Below, in pieces: positions 52,574 through 64,000 of a stretch of 64,000 nt of DNA. Position numbers and translations under genes: made by a program. The stretch lies in the NCBI RefSeq assembly GCF_900496995.4, contig NW_024470325.1, positions 963,012 through 1,027,011 on the forward strand, written 5' to 3'. The notes beneath the pieces were generated by a model that was given only the letters and a program-made list of their open reading frames with translations, was not told the DNA's origin and ran no database searches. Numbering within the stretch: position 1 is the first letter of the stretch; every line of letters begins with the position of its first letter. This DNA comes from Aquila chrysaetos chrysaetos (lineage: Eukaryota > Chordata > Aves > Accipitriformes > Accipitridae).

Positions 52574-54077
52574 TTGAAGCCTTTCCCTGAGCACAGGGGC
52601 CTGGAGAGCATTTCAGTAAAGAGTCAGGCACAGCAGGCATTCATTCCTTCAGCCCCAGCTGTGTCTGCTGTTATTAAATCCCCTTCCCCATTCAGCAGGA
52701 GCCTTGCATTTTCCTTGTTCAGCCTTGGTCTCTCAGAAGTGGCCAAAGCTCTTCTGTTTGCTTTTGAATTCCTTTGCCACCAACATCTCCAAGTGAATTT
52801 TTCTTTTCCTACGCTCATGCCTCCACAACAAATGCAATATATAGAAATTCCTGCTTTTTACCTGTCCTTGCTGACACCTCCTGGCAGCTGCTTCATGGCG
52901 CCTGTCCTTGTGCTGGCCCAGCCCCACTGCCCATACACGGTCCCACTCTGCAGACACAGCACAGGAAAGGGTGCAGTCAGGGATGGGGAAGGTTCCCCCA
53001 TTTGTGATCCCAATGGCAGCCTTCAGATCACAGTTCCCCCACAAACCTCCTACTTTTGCAATTTCCCTAGCACCCGACCCCTGCCATGCTGCAACCCTGT
53101 CCCACGTGAGGCTTTGCAGACAGCTCTGCTCCAGGGTCTGCCAGGGTCTGAGGAAGGAGAGAGGCTGGGCAGGGCTGTCTGTTCCCCAAAAGCAGCCCTT
53201 GGCTCAGCAGGAAGATGGAGATGGCCTCACAGCAAGACACACTCTTAAAACTGGGGTGTCGAGCAAGTGCTGCAAATGGCAGCAAAAGAGACACTGGGGA
53301 TGAGAAAGGCCCTGAGCCACCCTCCCCATCTGTCCACACCGCCAAGGGGACAGACCATCCTCCTCTCCTCTGCACCTCCATGTCTCCCATGCTTGCCACA
53401 AGCCCTGTCCCTGCACCACAACCCCCCGGTGTGAGTCCTCGCCCTGCATGGTCTCACACTGCAAACTCCACACTGATATTTTTCTCTCCTGGGCACTTTC
53501 CAGCACAGCGCAGCTCCCCCTAAACTCTCCCCACCTCCCTTGACCTCCCTCCACCTCCCCTGCCAGCTCCCCAGCACAGCCCAGTCTGGCATGGCCCCAC
53601 AGCAGTGCCCACCACAGGGTGCGGCAGAGCTCTGGGCACTCACCCCACAGCCCCAGACCCTCTGAAGGGCACAGCAGCTCCTCGGGGGTGGAGAGGGCTG
53701 AGCCCCAGGGCTGGGGGGCATCTGTGGCACAAGGCCTGAGGAGATCCCCTTGTATGATGGAAATGCTGCTATGGAGGCCAGCTCTGGCACACAAGTGCCC
53801 ATTGCCTGTCCTTGCCTGCGGTCACAGGCCTGCCACACAGCAGGACTGCAACCAAGCTTGAAGAGCACTCAGGCCTTCCACCAACCAAAGGGTTCAGAAG
53901 GAAAGCATGGAAGTGGGAAGAGAGCAGCTCGGGAAAGACCAAGCGCTGGTGCTCCCTGGCAGTGCTGCTGTGCCGGGACTCTTTTCTTCTTCCCCTCTGC
54001 ACACAGGCACTGCTCCCTGCAGCTGCAGAGAAGGTCTTGGAGGAAGGATCTCAGAAGAACAAGTCACTGCAGGGCCC
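52574..54077. other. Spacer between SRCR and OR genes (unit 2)
   Basis: Matches 19881-21384. Holds the second copy of the 78-bp candidate exon (53644-53721, minus) and nothing else recognised. Confidence 0.45.
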
Positions 54078-54083
54078 TTTATT
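54078..54083 (-). promoter_or_regulatory. Poly(A) signal candidate for the OR gene (unit 2)
   Basis: AATAAA on the minus strand, same place as in unit 1. Confidence 0.4.
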
Positions 54084-54309
54084 TTGTTAAATACACAGAC
54101 AGTACAGCTCCTCATTTGCACAGCCTCCAGGGCACACAAAAGCTGGATAGACTGTGAATTACAATCCCAGGGCATAAAGACATGTCTTTGTGGAAAGCAT
54201 TCAGGTGAGTAAAACAAAAAACCCCAGCAAACAAAAATCTCACTCAAACCCCAAAATCAGCCTAAAAAAACACCAGAAGACAGGCTGGGCCTGTAATGAG
54301 ATATGAGTA

Positions 54310-55266
54310 CTATGCAAAAGACAAAAGGAACTTTATTGCTTCTGAAAAGCATCCAGTGATTAGTTTTCTCAGGGCATCCTTGATCTCCTGGTTTCTCATG
54401 CTGTAGATGAGGGGGTTCACGGCTGGAGGCACCACCGAGTACAGAACTGCCACCACCAGGTCCAGGGATGGGGACGAGATGGAGGGGGGCTTCAGGTACG
54501 CAATCATGCCAGTGCTTACAAACAAGGAGACCACGGCCAGGTGAGGGAGGCACGTGGAAAAGGCTTTGTGCCGTCCCTGCTCAGAGGGGACCCTCAGCAC
54601 AGCCCTGAAGATCTGCCCATAGGACAGCACAATGAAAACAAAACACCCAAATGTAAACCAGACACTAACTGCAAGTACCCCAACTTCCCTGAGGTAGGCA
54701 TCTGAGCAGGAGAGCTTGAGGATCTGGGGGATTTCACAGAAGAACTGGTCCACAGCATTGCCTTGGCAGAGGGGTAGTGAAAATGTATTGGCAGTGTGCA
54801 GCACAGCATGGAGAAACCCACTGCCCCAGGCAGCTGCTGCCATGTGGACACAAGCTCTGCTGCCCAGGAGGGTCCCGTAGTGCAGGGGTTTGCAGATGGC
54901 AACGTAGCGGTCATAGGCCATGACAGTGAGAAGATAAAACTCTGCTGAGATCAAAAAGAGAAACAGAAAAAACTGGGCAGCACATCCTGCATAGGAGATG
55001 GCCCTGTGGTCCCAGAGGGAGTTGGCCATGGCTTTAGGGACATTGGTGGAGATGGAGCCCAAGTCGAGGAGGGAGAGGTTGAGGAGGAAGAAGTACATAG
55101 GTGTGTGGAGGTGGTGGTCACAGGCTACGGTGGTAAGGACTAGGCCGTTTCCCAGGAGAGCAGCCAGGTAGATGCCCAGGAAGAGCCAAAAGTGCAAGAG
55201 CTGCAGCTCCCGTCTGTCTGCAAACACCAGGAGGAGGAACTGGGTGATGGAGCTGCTGTTGGACAT
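54310..55266 (-). CDS. Olfactory receptor, OR14-like (unit 2), intact
   Basis: 318 residues from the Met at 55266, with all OR landmarks (PMYFFLLNLSLLDL, MAYDRYVAICKPLHY, KAFSTCLPHL, NPLIYSMRNQEIKDAL). It is nearly identical to the unit 1 gene at both ends. In TM3 it reads AGCAAQFFLFLFLISAEFYL where unit 1 has LGCAAQVFLFVFLMSTECFL, and in TM5 LAVSVWFTF where unit 1 has LVVSACFTF. TM3 and TM5 line the odorant pocket in this receptor class, so the two copies may differ in ligand range. Confidence 0.92.
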   Translation of the reverse strand: MSNSSSITQFLLLVFADRRELQLLHFWLFLGIYLAALLGNGLVLTTVACDHHLHTPMYFFLLNLSLLDLGSISTNVPKAMANSLWDHRAISYAGCAAQFFLFLFLISAEFYLLTVMAYDRYVAICKPLHYGTLLGSRACVHMAAAAWGSGFLHAVLHTANTFSLPLCQGNAVDQFFCEIPQILKLSCSDAYLREVGVLAVSVWFTFGCFVFIVLSYGQIFRAVLRVPSEQGRHKAFSTCLPHLAVVSLFVSTGMIAYLKPPSISSPSLDLVVAVLYSVVPPAVNPLIYSMRNQEIKDALRKLITGCFSEAIKFLLSFA

Positions 55267-58200
55267 CTGCTGCCTCTGGGTGTGGAGCACTGAACAAGGA
55301 GGCAAGGGCAGTGACAAGTTAGACATTATTCTCTGATTAAAATCAAAGCCATTTCTCGTAATACATGTTCACCGCATTTTATCCATTTCAGCGAGACCTC
55401 CATTCAGCTCTGTGGTTGGAGCTATGGTTGTTGCTGTCTGAATGTGCCGTGAGGAGCAGGACCTCTGCCCATTGGCTACCAAGGAGTAGTAGGGGCTCCT
55501 CTGTAGCACTGGGTTTCTTGCAATGGTGCCAGTCAGGGGGGCAGTCCTGTTTTTTTAATTTGTCAGATGAAACTGCTCCTAACGTAAAAGTGTTTGTCAG
55601 CACCTGCACTCCCATTGCTAAGAAACCATAATCAAAACAGTTTTTGAGAGACAGAGGGGTTTTTAGAGCTCTCCCTAATCTCATCTGGTGATTATCTTGG
55701 ATTTCAGAAACCCTTACCATTTCTGCTTCACTCAGAGAAAACAAAGTGTGTCCTGTGAGGCAAGAGGATTGCCTGTGGCTTCATGCAGAGAGGGGGGAGC
55801 TGGTCTGTCACTCTGTCATGTTCCCAGCTACCCTGAGCTTGCACCTTTCAGAGATGGAGGGTAATCACACCCCCATGTTAACCTGAAAAGACTCCAGGCA
55901 CTACTGAGAGCAGGGAGACCCACTGTCCAAAACCAAGTGTCTCCCCTTTTCTCAAGGTCTCCACACCACACCTCTTCCCAAGGACACACATGGTTCATTT
56001 CACAAACCCAACAGCATTTCCTCAGTCATGGCATCTCTGTGCTTCTCCATGGGGCATTCAGGTAACACCAAGATTCTATGGGACAGACCTGATTCCTGGA
56101 GGACACCTCAAGCAGGTAGCCAAGTGTCCTGATGATGGTGTCTCAGGAAGGGAGAGTCAGCTCATTTGCCAGGGAATGACACAGGCTGCATTGCCCACAG
56201 CCCCACAGCTTGGAGGAGAGCTTGGACACCTGTAACCTTCTTCCCATGGACACAGCTGCATGGGAGGACCCACAAGATCAGTGTGTGACTCTGCAGCTGA
56301 AACTCCCATCCCCAGAGAGCCTGACAGCAGCAACAAGGTAACAATAGCAATAACACAGACAAGTGGGGAAACAAGGAAAAACACAGTGATGGTCTGGCTC
56401 AGAGAGGCAAGGGGAGAGGCAGCTGCAGTCTCAGGAAAGAGTTACCCTTCCCCAGCTGTGCATGCCACCTCCCAGACACCAGCACAGCCAGGCAGTTGTT
56501 CTCAGTCCCTGTGCTCTACCTCAGGAGGCTCCTATCAGACTTACTGATCACTCCAAGTTACAGCTCAGGAGTCTCAGGGACTTGTTCAAGCATGACAGCT
56601 CCTTTTCCATTTCTCCCCCCAAATTTCCCAGGAGTAGGAAACAGAAAACACGGCCCCCTGGGGTGCAGGGACCCTGCTCAGAAGGACAGCCCTGGGCACC
56701 CCTGCCTGCACACCCACCTTCACACTCTGCAGCCATCCCCAGGTGAAGGCAGCTGACATGCCCTGTCCCTCTGAGGGTGCAGCAGGGAAGCTGTGCTCCA
56801 AAGCACGTCCTTTTTCTCTACACTGGAGAAACCCTGAGAGTCCCTCTGACAGATCCCACAGGCCGTGGGATGTGCCAGCTTTAGGAGGTCATTCCAGGAA
56901 CCACAGCTGCATTGCCCTGCAGCCAGAGACTTACCCTGTTAAGGGTTGTGAAGATTTTTCTCCAGGACAGCTCTCCTCTCTCCACACAGCCCAGACTGCC
57001 TTTAACCTCCCTCTCCCTTCCCTGCTCTCCCCTCGGTGCCTGCAGGCAGTGCCCTCAGCCCTGCTGCGCTTTGCAGAGGAGCTGCTCCTGGGCAGAGCTG
57101 TCTCTCTGCAGCGCTGCCCGCTTGCCAGGAGCTCCCTCCATGCCAGGAGCCCAGCCCAGCTCAGCAGCAGAGGACCAGCCCAAGGCAGCACTTTCTCTGC
57201 CCCCTCTGGGCTCCCTCCAGGTGTCCCTGGGTCTCCAGGGGAACCTGCTGGGAAACGGGCTGAAGCAATCGCTGATGTTCCCTCCCTCAGCTGCAAAGAG
57301 ACATTTCTTTCCAGAAGTGTCATTCTCCTCTAAGAGACAAAGTTATAGCTACATGCCAATTTTTTTGCTCTTACTGTTAGACGGGATACCCAGAGAGTGA
57401 CAGGTAGGGATCTCCTTTACACCTGCTGAGGGAAGGGATCCCCCTCACTCAGTGGAGGCATCTCATCCTGCATTTCTATCCATGGCATTTGAAGGAGGCT
57501 CAGCTCCCTCCCATGCACACCACAAAGCCACAGGAGGTGGGAGTCCTCTTGACTCTCTTCAGGTAGGCACCAAATACGCACCTGCATGGGAGCTCCTTGT
57601 CTCAGCTCCCATCTGAATTAATGGAGATGGAAGGCAGGAGTCAGGTGTTCAGACACAAATACCTGGTGACATTTGAGTTGCCAGAGGTGGTCCAAGATTT
57701 ATGTAGGTAACTGCAAGATCCAGCTTAGAAGTTCATAGAGACTAGGGAGCATCTCAGACATCATTTATAAACTGGGTGAGAAATTCCTTTGGCTAAGTGA
57801 AATGACAGCTGATGCCTCGCTAAAGGCCAAAAGAACCTTTTCCTTCTCATTGTCTTCATGGCAGTTTATGCAGGTATTCATATGAACGATTGCCGTCAAG
57901 TACCATAGGGACAGCTAGGTCTCTCTTTTTTCCATTGGCTGCATTTAGTATACCTCCTCTGAATACAATGGCATTTGTCCCATATTTGTCCCCACATTGC
58001 CTAACAGAATTCAGGGTAGGTGCTCTATTTAATGTTCCAATCCAGGCCCAGAGAAATACATGAGAGGCCAAGGCCGGCCTGGACCTCACAGGACCTCCAG
58101 AAAAGCAATTCCCATTCAGGGTGGGTGAGTCACAGGTGCCCCAGGTGGCATCACAGAGTGAATGATTTGGTTCCTGTGGGCCTTTGAGTGATACGATGAG

Positions 58201-59331
58201 TCAGAGGCATCAGTCATCAGATGCCATCAGAGAGGCAAGGTCTGTCCCTTGTCTACCCTAAAGCTGCAGGCGTTGCATGAACACGAAGCATGTCACACAG
58301 CGATCTTCACTCACTCTCTTGATGATCCAATCAATGAAAAGACCAAGAATTTTCACAGTGTGCTTGGATACATCTTGTCTTCAAGGACAGCATCCTCCAA
58401 GCACAGCAATGGCCCTTTTGAAAACTCAATGGAAACTCAAAGAAGAATTCAAGGGCACCAAAATGACGTTTGGGTACTTCAGGAAGAGTTAAAGAGGAAA
58501 AAAGAGACAATGCAGGAGCACTGCTGAATTTCATAACAGTAGATGTAGATATGAGGTACTCTATGTCACAGCCTTGCTTAATACCAGCCAGGTCTCCCAG
58601 GCCTCTGTGCTGTGAGGCAGGACTCTGGAGGAGAACAACCGGCAGTGGATGGGGATCAAGCCCGGGGTTACTCAAGCAAACTACACCCTTACCAGTCCAT
58701 GGGAACCACAGGGGCTGCATCCAAGGGTGCTGAGAGAGTGTTTTTCCCCAGGAGGTGCTGCTCTCTTGTGATCCCAGTCAGAAAGGCACTTAGACTCTCA
58801 GGCATTTTTTAAAATGGTGTTCATTGGGTCTAGGTTGAGAAGGCAAGTATCACAGAGGCAATTTCATGTCCCTTTAGATGGTGGGAACCCCAGGTGGTGT
58901 AGCATTGAACGGGCCTTCTACGTGAATGCAGCAAAGCATGCAGACCCCATCCATAGAAGACAGTCTCCTGTTTTGGTCATTCAAGCTACTGTAGGATTTT
59001 CTTACCAAAAACCCAACTCTACTCATCATCTCAACAGTCAAACAGAAATGATGTTTTCATAAGAACATCTTGCTGCACGGTTAGATACAGGCAAGGCCAC
59101 GCAGGAGACATAATGTCCAGTACAGAGTGGGACCTGCTTGCAGGCTCTTGTGTGACAACATGCTGCTGAGGTTGTCCTGTGGCCAAGGGATTTCTGCAGC
59201 ACAGAAGATCTTTGATGGCCGTGCTATACGTGAAGCACAGCGCAGCCCTAAGAACTGTATGTTCAATAGTCTTCTGGTCAGGATGCATATTCAGGTTTCC
59301 TTCAGAGAAGTCTGTGCTCCATTATGCTGCC
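55267..59331. other. OR upstream region, no gene recognised (unit 2)
   Basis: Matches 22574-26639 closely, including the conserved but unidentified minus-strand frame 55388-55744. Confidence 0.45.
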
Positions 59332-59584
59332 ACAGCTGATGTACTGTGACCCAAATGTGCATGGCCAGGAGGAGCTGGGGACCCATGGCTTGTCACAGAA
59401 CTGTGACGTTTTTGGATTAAATGAGACGTGGTGGGACAGCTTGCTGAGCTGTGGTGCTGCAATGGAGGGATACAGGCTCTGCCCAGGGAGCAGCAGGGAG
59501 GATGAGGACTATGTCCTCTGTATGAAGGGGAAGCTTGGATTTGTGGAGGTCCTCTATGTGACAGACAACAGGTTGGACTAGCTT
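59332..59584 (+). mobile_element. CR1 endonuclease-domain fragment (unit 2)
   Basis: This copy keeps an open frame through the segment (LNETWWDSLLSCGAAMEGY), where unit 1 has a stop. Confidence 0.7.
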
Positions 59585-59781
59585 TTTTCATTTAGGATCA
59601 GAGCAGGAGTCAGCAGGAGTGACCTTGTGTTTTCAGTTACAAGCTGCTTGCTCAGGGAGAGGAAACAGAAAAGGTCTTTTGTCAGCAACCCCAGGAAGTC
59701 TCCAGGTTCATGAGCAGGCTCTGTGGAGAGTGGGTGAGGAGGCAACGAGGCACTGGAGCTGTAAGGACCTCATGTCCTGTT

Positions 59782-60382
59782 GCATGTACAAAGTGTTTAC
59801 TGCTGGTGACTACATCCTACGATCAGTACTGGGCTGTGTGACATGCCCTGCTCGCTACAAGACTCAAGAACTGCCAGGTGTGTCTCCTTTGCTAGGGGGA
59901 TATCTGTCAGCTACAGTAATCATTTCAGTCATGTCCCAGATAGAGATCTGTGGCCCCAGTGGAGTGGACCACTTCTTCTGTGATTTCACCCCATTGCTGG
60001 AGCTTTCACACACTGGCACTGTGACACGCATGCTTTTTGCTGTCATGCCCTGCTTTTTAGATCGCATCCTCCCCTTCCTGTTCACATGGTCATCCTGTGT
60101 GCATCAGAGCTGCCACCCTGAGGTCTCTCCCATCCGGGGCAGGCAGGCAGAAAGACTTCTCCACCTGCTTCTCCCGCCTCACTAGTGCCACTGTTTTCTA
60201 TGACACCCTCATCCTTGGGTGTGTGATGCCCAGAACAGCCCTCCTGAGAGAGTTTGACAAAGCCCCTTATCTACGCCATCCTCACATCCCTGTTCACTCC
60301 TCTTATCTACAGCCTGTGGCCTAGAAAGGTTGGGGCAGGGGGACACTGAGAAAAATGCTCAGGGAAGCTGTGAGGTGCACAG
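59782..60382 (+). pseudogene. Olfactory receptor pseudogene (class II), unit 2
   Basis: Same structure and same frameshift as 27090-27690: IEICGPSGVDHFFCDFTPLL, then the TM6 motif in another frame. The break predates the duplication. Confidence 0.8.
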
Positions 60383-60526
60383 AGAACCCATGGGAGCTGT
60401 TGGCCTGCGGGAGGAGATCACTTCTGCTTCTCTTTTGAACCAGCCTAGAGGACCTGGACTGGCATGTGCGGTGTCCTGGGCACTCCCCTGCAAGTGTGGG
60501 ATATGAAGACGGGTTTTGGTGTGTGA

Positions 60527-60957
60527 CGCAGCAGAGAGCTGCTGGTGGAGCTGGCTGATGTCATCATGAGGCCTCTCAAACATCTTGGAAGGGGCAGAGA
60601 GATCAGAGAGGTTCCAAGATCCTCAGAAAAGGCAAATCTCAAACCCATCTTCAAGAAGGGCAAAAAGGAGGATGGGGAGTGTTACAGGTTGACCACCTTC
60701 CCCTCAGTCCCTGGCAAGGGGACAGGGAAAATGCTCTTGCAGCCATCTCCATCGCTTGAAGGACAAGAAAAGGATTGCTGAACCCATGTGGGAGGGGAAA
60801 GAAGGGCATGCTGTGTACCTGGACTTTTGCAAGTCCTTGGATGTGGTTTTCCGTAGTCTCCTTACAGCGGACTGTTGACATGTGGACTGAAGATGTGGAC
60901 AATGCAGTGCATGGGAAGTTGGCTGGACAATCAGGATGAAATTCCATCAGTGGTACA
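60527..60957 (+). mobile_element. CR1 reverse-transcriptase fragment (unit 2)
   Basis: Matches 27835-28265 with small indels. Confidence 0.75.
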
Positions 60958-61580
60958 AAGTCCTCTGAGGAGCTAGATACTAGCAGAATCCCTCCGTGAT
61001 CAGCAAAATTTCATAAAAGATCATTAAAAGCTGGAAATTAGGACTTTTTCTGCTATTACATAGGTTTCCTTTTCTGCATAGGCTTCAACATTTTTCTAAA
61101 ATTTACATTCTGGACTTGATTCAGTTGCCCGCACAGAGGTGGCCATTGCATCCAAGCTGCCCTGTGGTAACTGAAGCAGCCATGTGGGAAAAGTGATGCA
61201 GGAATCCTTCGGATGTATGAGTGGGTTTGCAGGCAGGGAACCTCGGGGGTGGTGCAAGGCATCACCTTCCTCCAGTGCTGCTGGGTAGGCTGTGAAGAGG
61301 CCTCTCGAGCTCAGCAGACACTATGTCCCCTTGGATGGTGGCTGGGAGGTCACTTCTGACTGGTCAGCAGCAGCAGGGAGAGAGATACTCTGAGGTCATG
61401 AAGGTCATCAGGAAGCCGCCCTCAACAAGACGACACATTTGGGGAGGTCAGGAGGAGCCTGGGCAAAAGAAATGGGAGATCTGGGGGAGGGAAGAGGGGC
61501 TTGACCAACAGACACGAAAGATTTTGAAGAGGTAAAATGGGTTAAGGGGACGTTGCTGTGAAAACACTGACTGTGAAAAC
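60958..61580. other. Spacer (unit 2)
   Basis: Matches 28266-28889; one isolated 64-bp-type unit near 61340. Nothing else recognised. Confidence 0.4.
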
Positions 61581-61952
61581 ATTCCTGTTAAGACCCTACA
61601 CTATCTCTAACTAGTAAGCTTAAGCCCTAACCCTACCCCTAAATACTCCTACTCCCCCTGACAGTAATCCACTGTTACTAACCTAACTGAGCTTAGGCTA
61701 TCGCTAACCTCAAAGCTTACATCTAAGCCAAATCCCAAAGCCATAACCCCTTTCCCTTACACTTACCCGGTTGCTCAGCCTGAACCCTAGCCTCTACCCC
61801 TAGTATTAACATGTTGGCCTTAATCCTAGCCCTCGCCCCAGCCCTAAACAAAACCCTAACCCACCATGCTAGCCCGCACCTTAAACACTAGCCAGGGAAC
61901 CTCAGCAGGACACCAAACTCTCTCCCTAAGCCTTTGCCTAATCCCCAACCCT
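61581..61952 (+). repeat. Degenerate interstitial telomere-like (CCCTAA)n block, unit 2
   Basis: Same block as 28890-29260, with a few substitutions; 'taagccctaaccctacccc' near 61621 is closer to the telomere unit than in unit 1. Confidence 0.75.
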
Positions 61953-62130
61953 GAAAGGTGAGCTCTAATCCCTAAGATCCAACCTCAACACCGAATCCCT
62001 GAAGCTCTCTTTCCCACATTCTACTCCCCTCATCTTGGTCACCTCTCCTCAACTTTACGTAAGCTGTTTGGCCCCCTGGGACTGGGGCAGGGATCGTGAG
62101 GTCCCAGAACAGTCGCATGGCATTGGGAGA

Positions 62131-62822
62131 GGAATGTGAGGTGACCTGTATCTGATGAGCTTGTAGGCCACAAGGAGGAGATGGGTAGGAATGCTATGGT
62201 AAGATCAGCTGTGCCTCAGGATCTCATGGGACAGCAGGGGGCACAAGGCTGGGAAGGTGGCTGCGAGGTCCCTTCTGTCCTTGGAGTTGATAGGCCAGCA
62301 GCAGGAGCACGGCTGGGAAAGGGACTGTGAGGTCACTTCTTTCTGAAGGAGCTGATAGGTCAGCCCTTGACTCATGGCTGGGATATCTGCTTTTACCCTC
62401 ACATCTGCCAGTGTCTCTGACAGGCCAGCAAACCATGTTGATTGTGAGAATCCCTTTCCCTAAGTACCTGGTAGGCCCGTCCAGGAAGAGGGCTCGGATA
62501 TGGGTTCTCACACCTCTTCTGCCTGAGTGCGTGACGGGACAGCAGCAGGCATGTGGCTTGGAAGATCATGGTGAGGTTACTTCTGGCTGGTCAGTTGACA
62601 TGCCACAAGAAGGCTGATGGGTTAGGCTATCATTCTGACACCAATTATGTCTGAGAAGCTCATAGGCCAGCAGGAGGCACATGGCCATGAAAGCGAGTGT
62701 GAGGTCATTGGAATCTCCAATCTCTTGGGGTCATTGGCCATCAGGAAGACACATGGCTGGCATGTCGGCTGTGGCATCACTTCTGCCTGAGAATCTGACA
62801 GCCAGCAGCAGGCACGTGCCTT
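62131..62822. repeat. ~64-bp degenerate tandem repeat, unit 2
   Basis: Same array as 29440-30130, with the same number of units by eye. Confidence 0.75.
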
Positions 62823-62944
62823 GGTTGTTGTTCTGTAGCTGGAGGTTCTGGTTTGTTACGTCCCCAGTAAGAAAGGCACGCAGCCTCGGTGCAGTATCAT
62901 TTAAAATACCATTTGAGAGAGCAAACACTACAGTGAATAAGGCC

Positions 62945-63415
62945 AATTACATACAGGGCTGTATTAGGAGGAGCGTGGCCACCCAGGCAAGGCTGTTCTC
63001 ATCCCTCTGGCCTCGGCACTGGTGTGGCCACATCTGGACTAGTGTGTCTGGGAGGAGTGGGGAAGAACTGGAGCAGTCCCAGAGAACATCTACCAGGATG
63101 GGCACTGGGGCCTCTGGAGAGGCTGAAGGACTTGGGCTTCTTTAGCCTGGTGAAGTGGAGGCTCAGGGCACTATAGTAGTAGAGTGCATCTGCGTGAAGG
63201 GTGGCTTCAGAGATGATGGAGGTTTTCTTGGTGAAGTGGGAAGAGAAGGAAACCTGCACAAAGTGCAGCTTGGAAGGTTCAGACTGGGTGTGTTGAGAAA
63301 GAAATGTCACTCACAGAGTAGCCTTGTGGTGCAAGAGGTCACCCAGAGAGAGCCCGGATCAGCCCATGGCGTTGTGTTTCAAGGGAAAACCAGCCAGGCT
63401 GGAGAGACATCAGCA
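62945..63415 (+). mobile_element. CR1-like 3' fragment (unit 2)
   Basis: Matches 30255-30770 with a short deletion near 63050. Confidence 0.55.
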
Positions 63416-64000
63416 AAGGAATAGAAATGCCGGGGTGGGAGCTAGGTGGGAAAGCAAGATGGACGTCAACAGCCTGAAGGGGAAGAGATAAGGCATGGGA
63501 CAGGTTATGACAGCCTGCAGTAGAGATGGCCAAGTGCTCTGGCAAGGCTGAAAGGCAGAACAGGTCCAAGGTATTTGTTGTCTTGGCTTTGTCAGCTGCC
63601 TCCGCCACCAAGGCCTACCAGGCAAAACTGGTTTTGAGGGTCTGGACTTAGTTTCTTCCTCACCCCTGCTTGGGGAGGCTGGGAGGTGTTGCACAGTTTT
63701 CCTACGCTTGGCCTTGCTCGCCCTCACATCCTGCTGACCCAGGAAGAGCCCTGAGCCATGCATGAGGGACAGGATCTGCCTTCCCAGGGCCTGAGGATCA
63801 GGGCTTGGCCTTTCTGCTGCATAAAACAAACCAAGGGTTTTCTCAGCATTACAACCACCTGCACAGTGCTTTTGCCTACCTGCAATCACAGCCTCCAATT
63901 ATCTGCTCTAACAAGTCCCTGGGGAGGCTTTGCCAGTAATGGCCCTCAGTGCGGCCCATTAATGCTTCAAGGTACTTCTGACTTGGACTTCTTGAGAAGT
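63416..64000. other. Unassigned DNA to the window end
   Basis: Matches 30771-31338. The duplication clearly continues past the window. Confidence 0.5.

Larger units (their letters stand above)
41856..64000. repeat. Segmental duplication, unit 2
   Basis: Same gene order and orientation as unit 1: two tRNA genes, the SRCR gene, the OR14-like gene, OR pseudogene, CR1 pieces, telomere-like block and 64-bp repeats. It lacks the 2314 bases equivalent to 8297-10610 and has ~36 extra bases near 42071-42106 before the tRNA genes. It runs off the window. Confidence 0.92.

Overview
The window looks like bird DNA. It is packed with CR1-type LINE fragments and with several long terminal repeat (LTR) families that I recognise from memory as avian endogenous retrovirus LTRs. 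It also carries an OR14-like olfactory receptor, a family greatly expanded in birds, and a CD163/WC1-like scavenger receptor cysteine-rich (SRCR) gene with 315-bp phase-1 exons. Degenerate telomere-like DNA, minisatellites and OR/SRCR duplications suggest a subtelomeric or microchromosomal setting; this is inference. The species cannot be named.

Layout. 1-6785 is a repeat graveyard: a minisatellite block between pieces of one LTR family, nested LTRs, a retroviral remnant and a CR1 piece. 6849-31338 is unit 1 of a large tandem segmental duplication. It holds tRNA-Phe(GAA), tRNA-Ala(CGC), a minus-strand SRCR receptor gene (10915-17176), a minus-strand intact OR14-like gene (21617-22573), a plus-strand OR pseudogene, CR1 fragments, degenerate interstitial telomeric repeats and a ~64-bp tandem repeat. 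31339-41292 is inter-unit DNA: CR1 and LTR debris plus older, more diverged pieces of the same unit (an OR tail, an SRCR-upstream piece and a ~0.9-kb block). A solo-type LTR (41293-41855) sits exactly at the left border of unit 2, which runs from 41856 to the window end and repeats the whole gene order at about 97-98% identity (judged by eye).

Gene content. Each unit encodes a cell-surface SRCR receptor with three complete group-B SRCR domains, a half domain, a stalk, one transmembrane helix and a multi-exon tail with tyrosine motifs (YEEI, two YDDA). In unit 2 one extra base in a tail exon is predicted to remove both YDDA motifs but leave YEEI. The two OR14-like genes are intact and nearly identical, except for a sharp cluster of differences in the third transmembrane segment that looks like gene conversion. 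The genes do not form a pathway; what links them is birth by duplication in a repeat-rich, recombining region.

Most interesting leads: the LTR at the duplication breakpoint, the OR conversion tract, the diverged receptor tail, the ghost third unit, and the telomere-like block carried in each unit.
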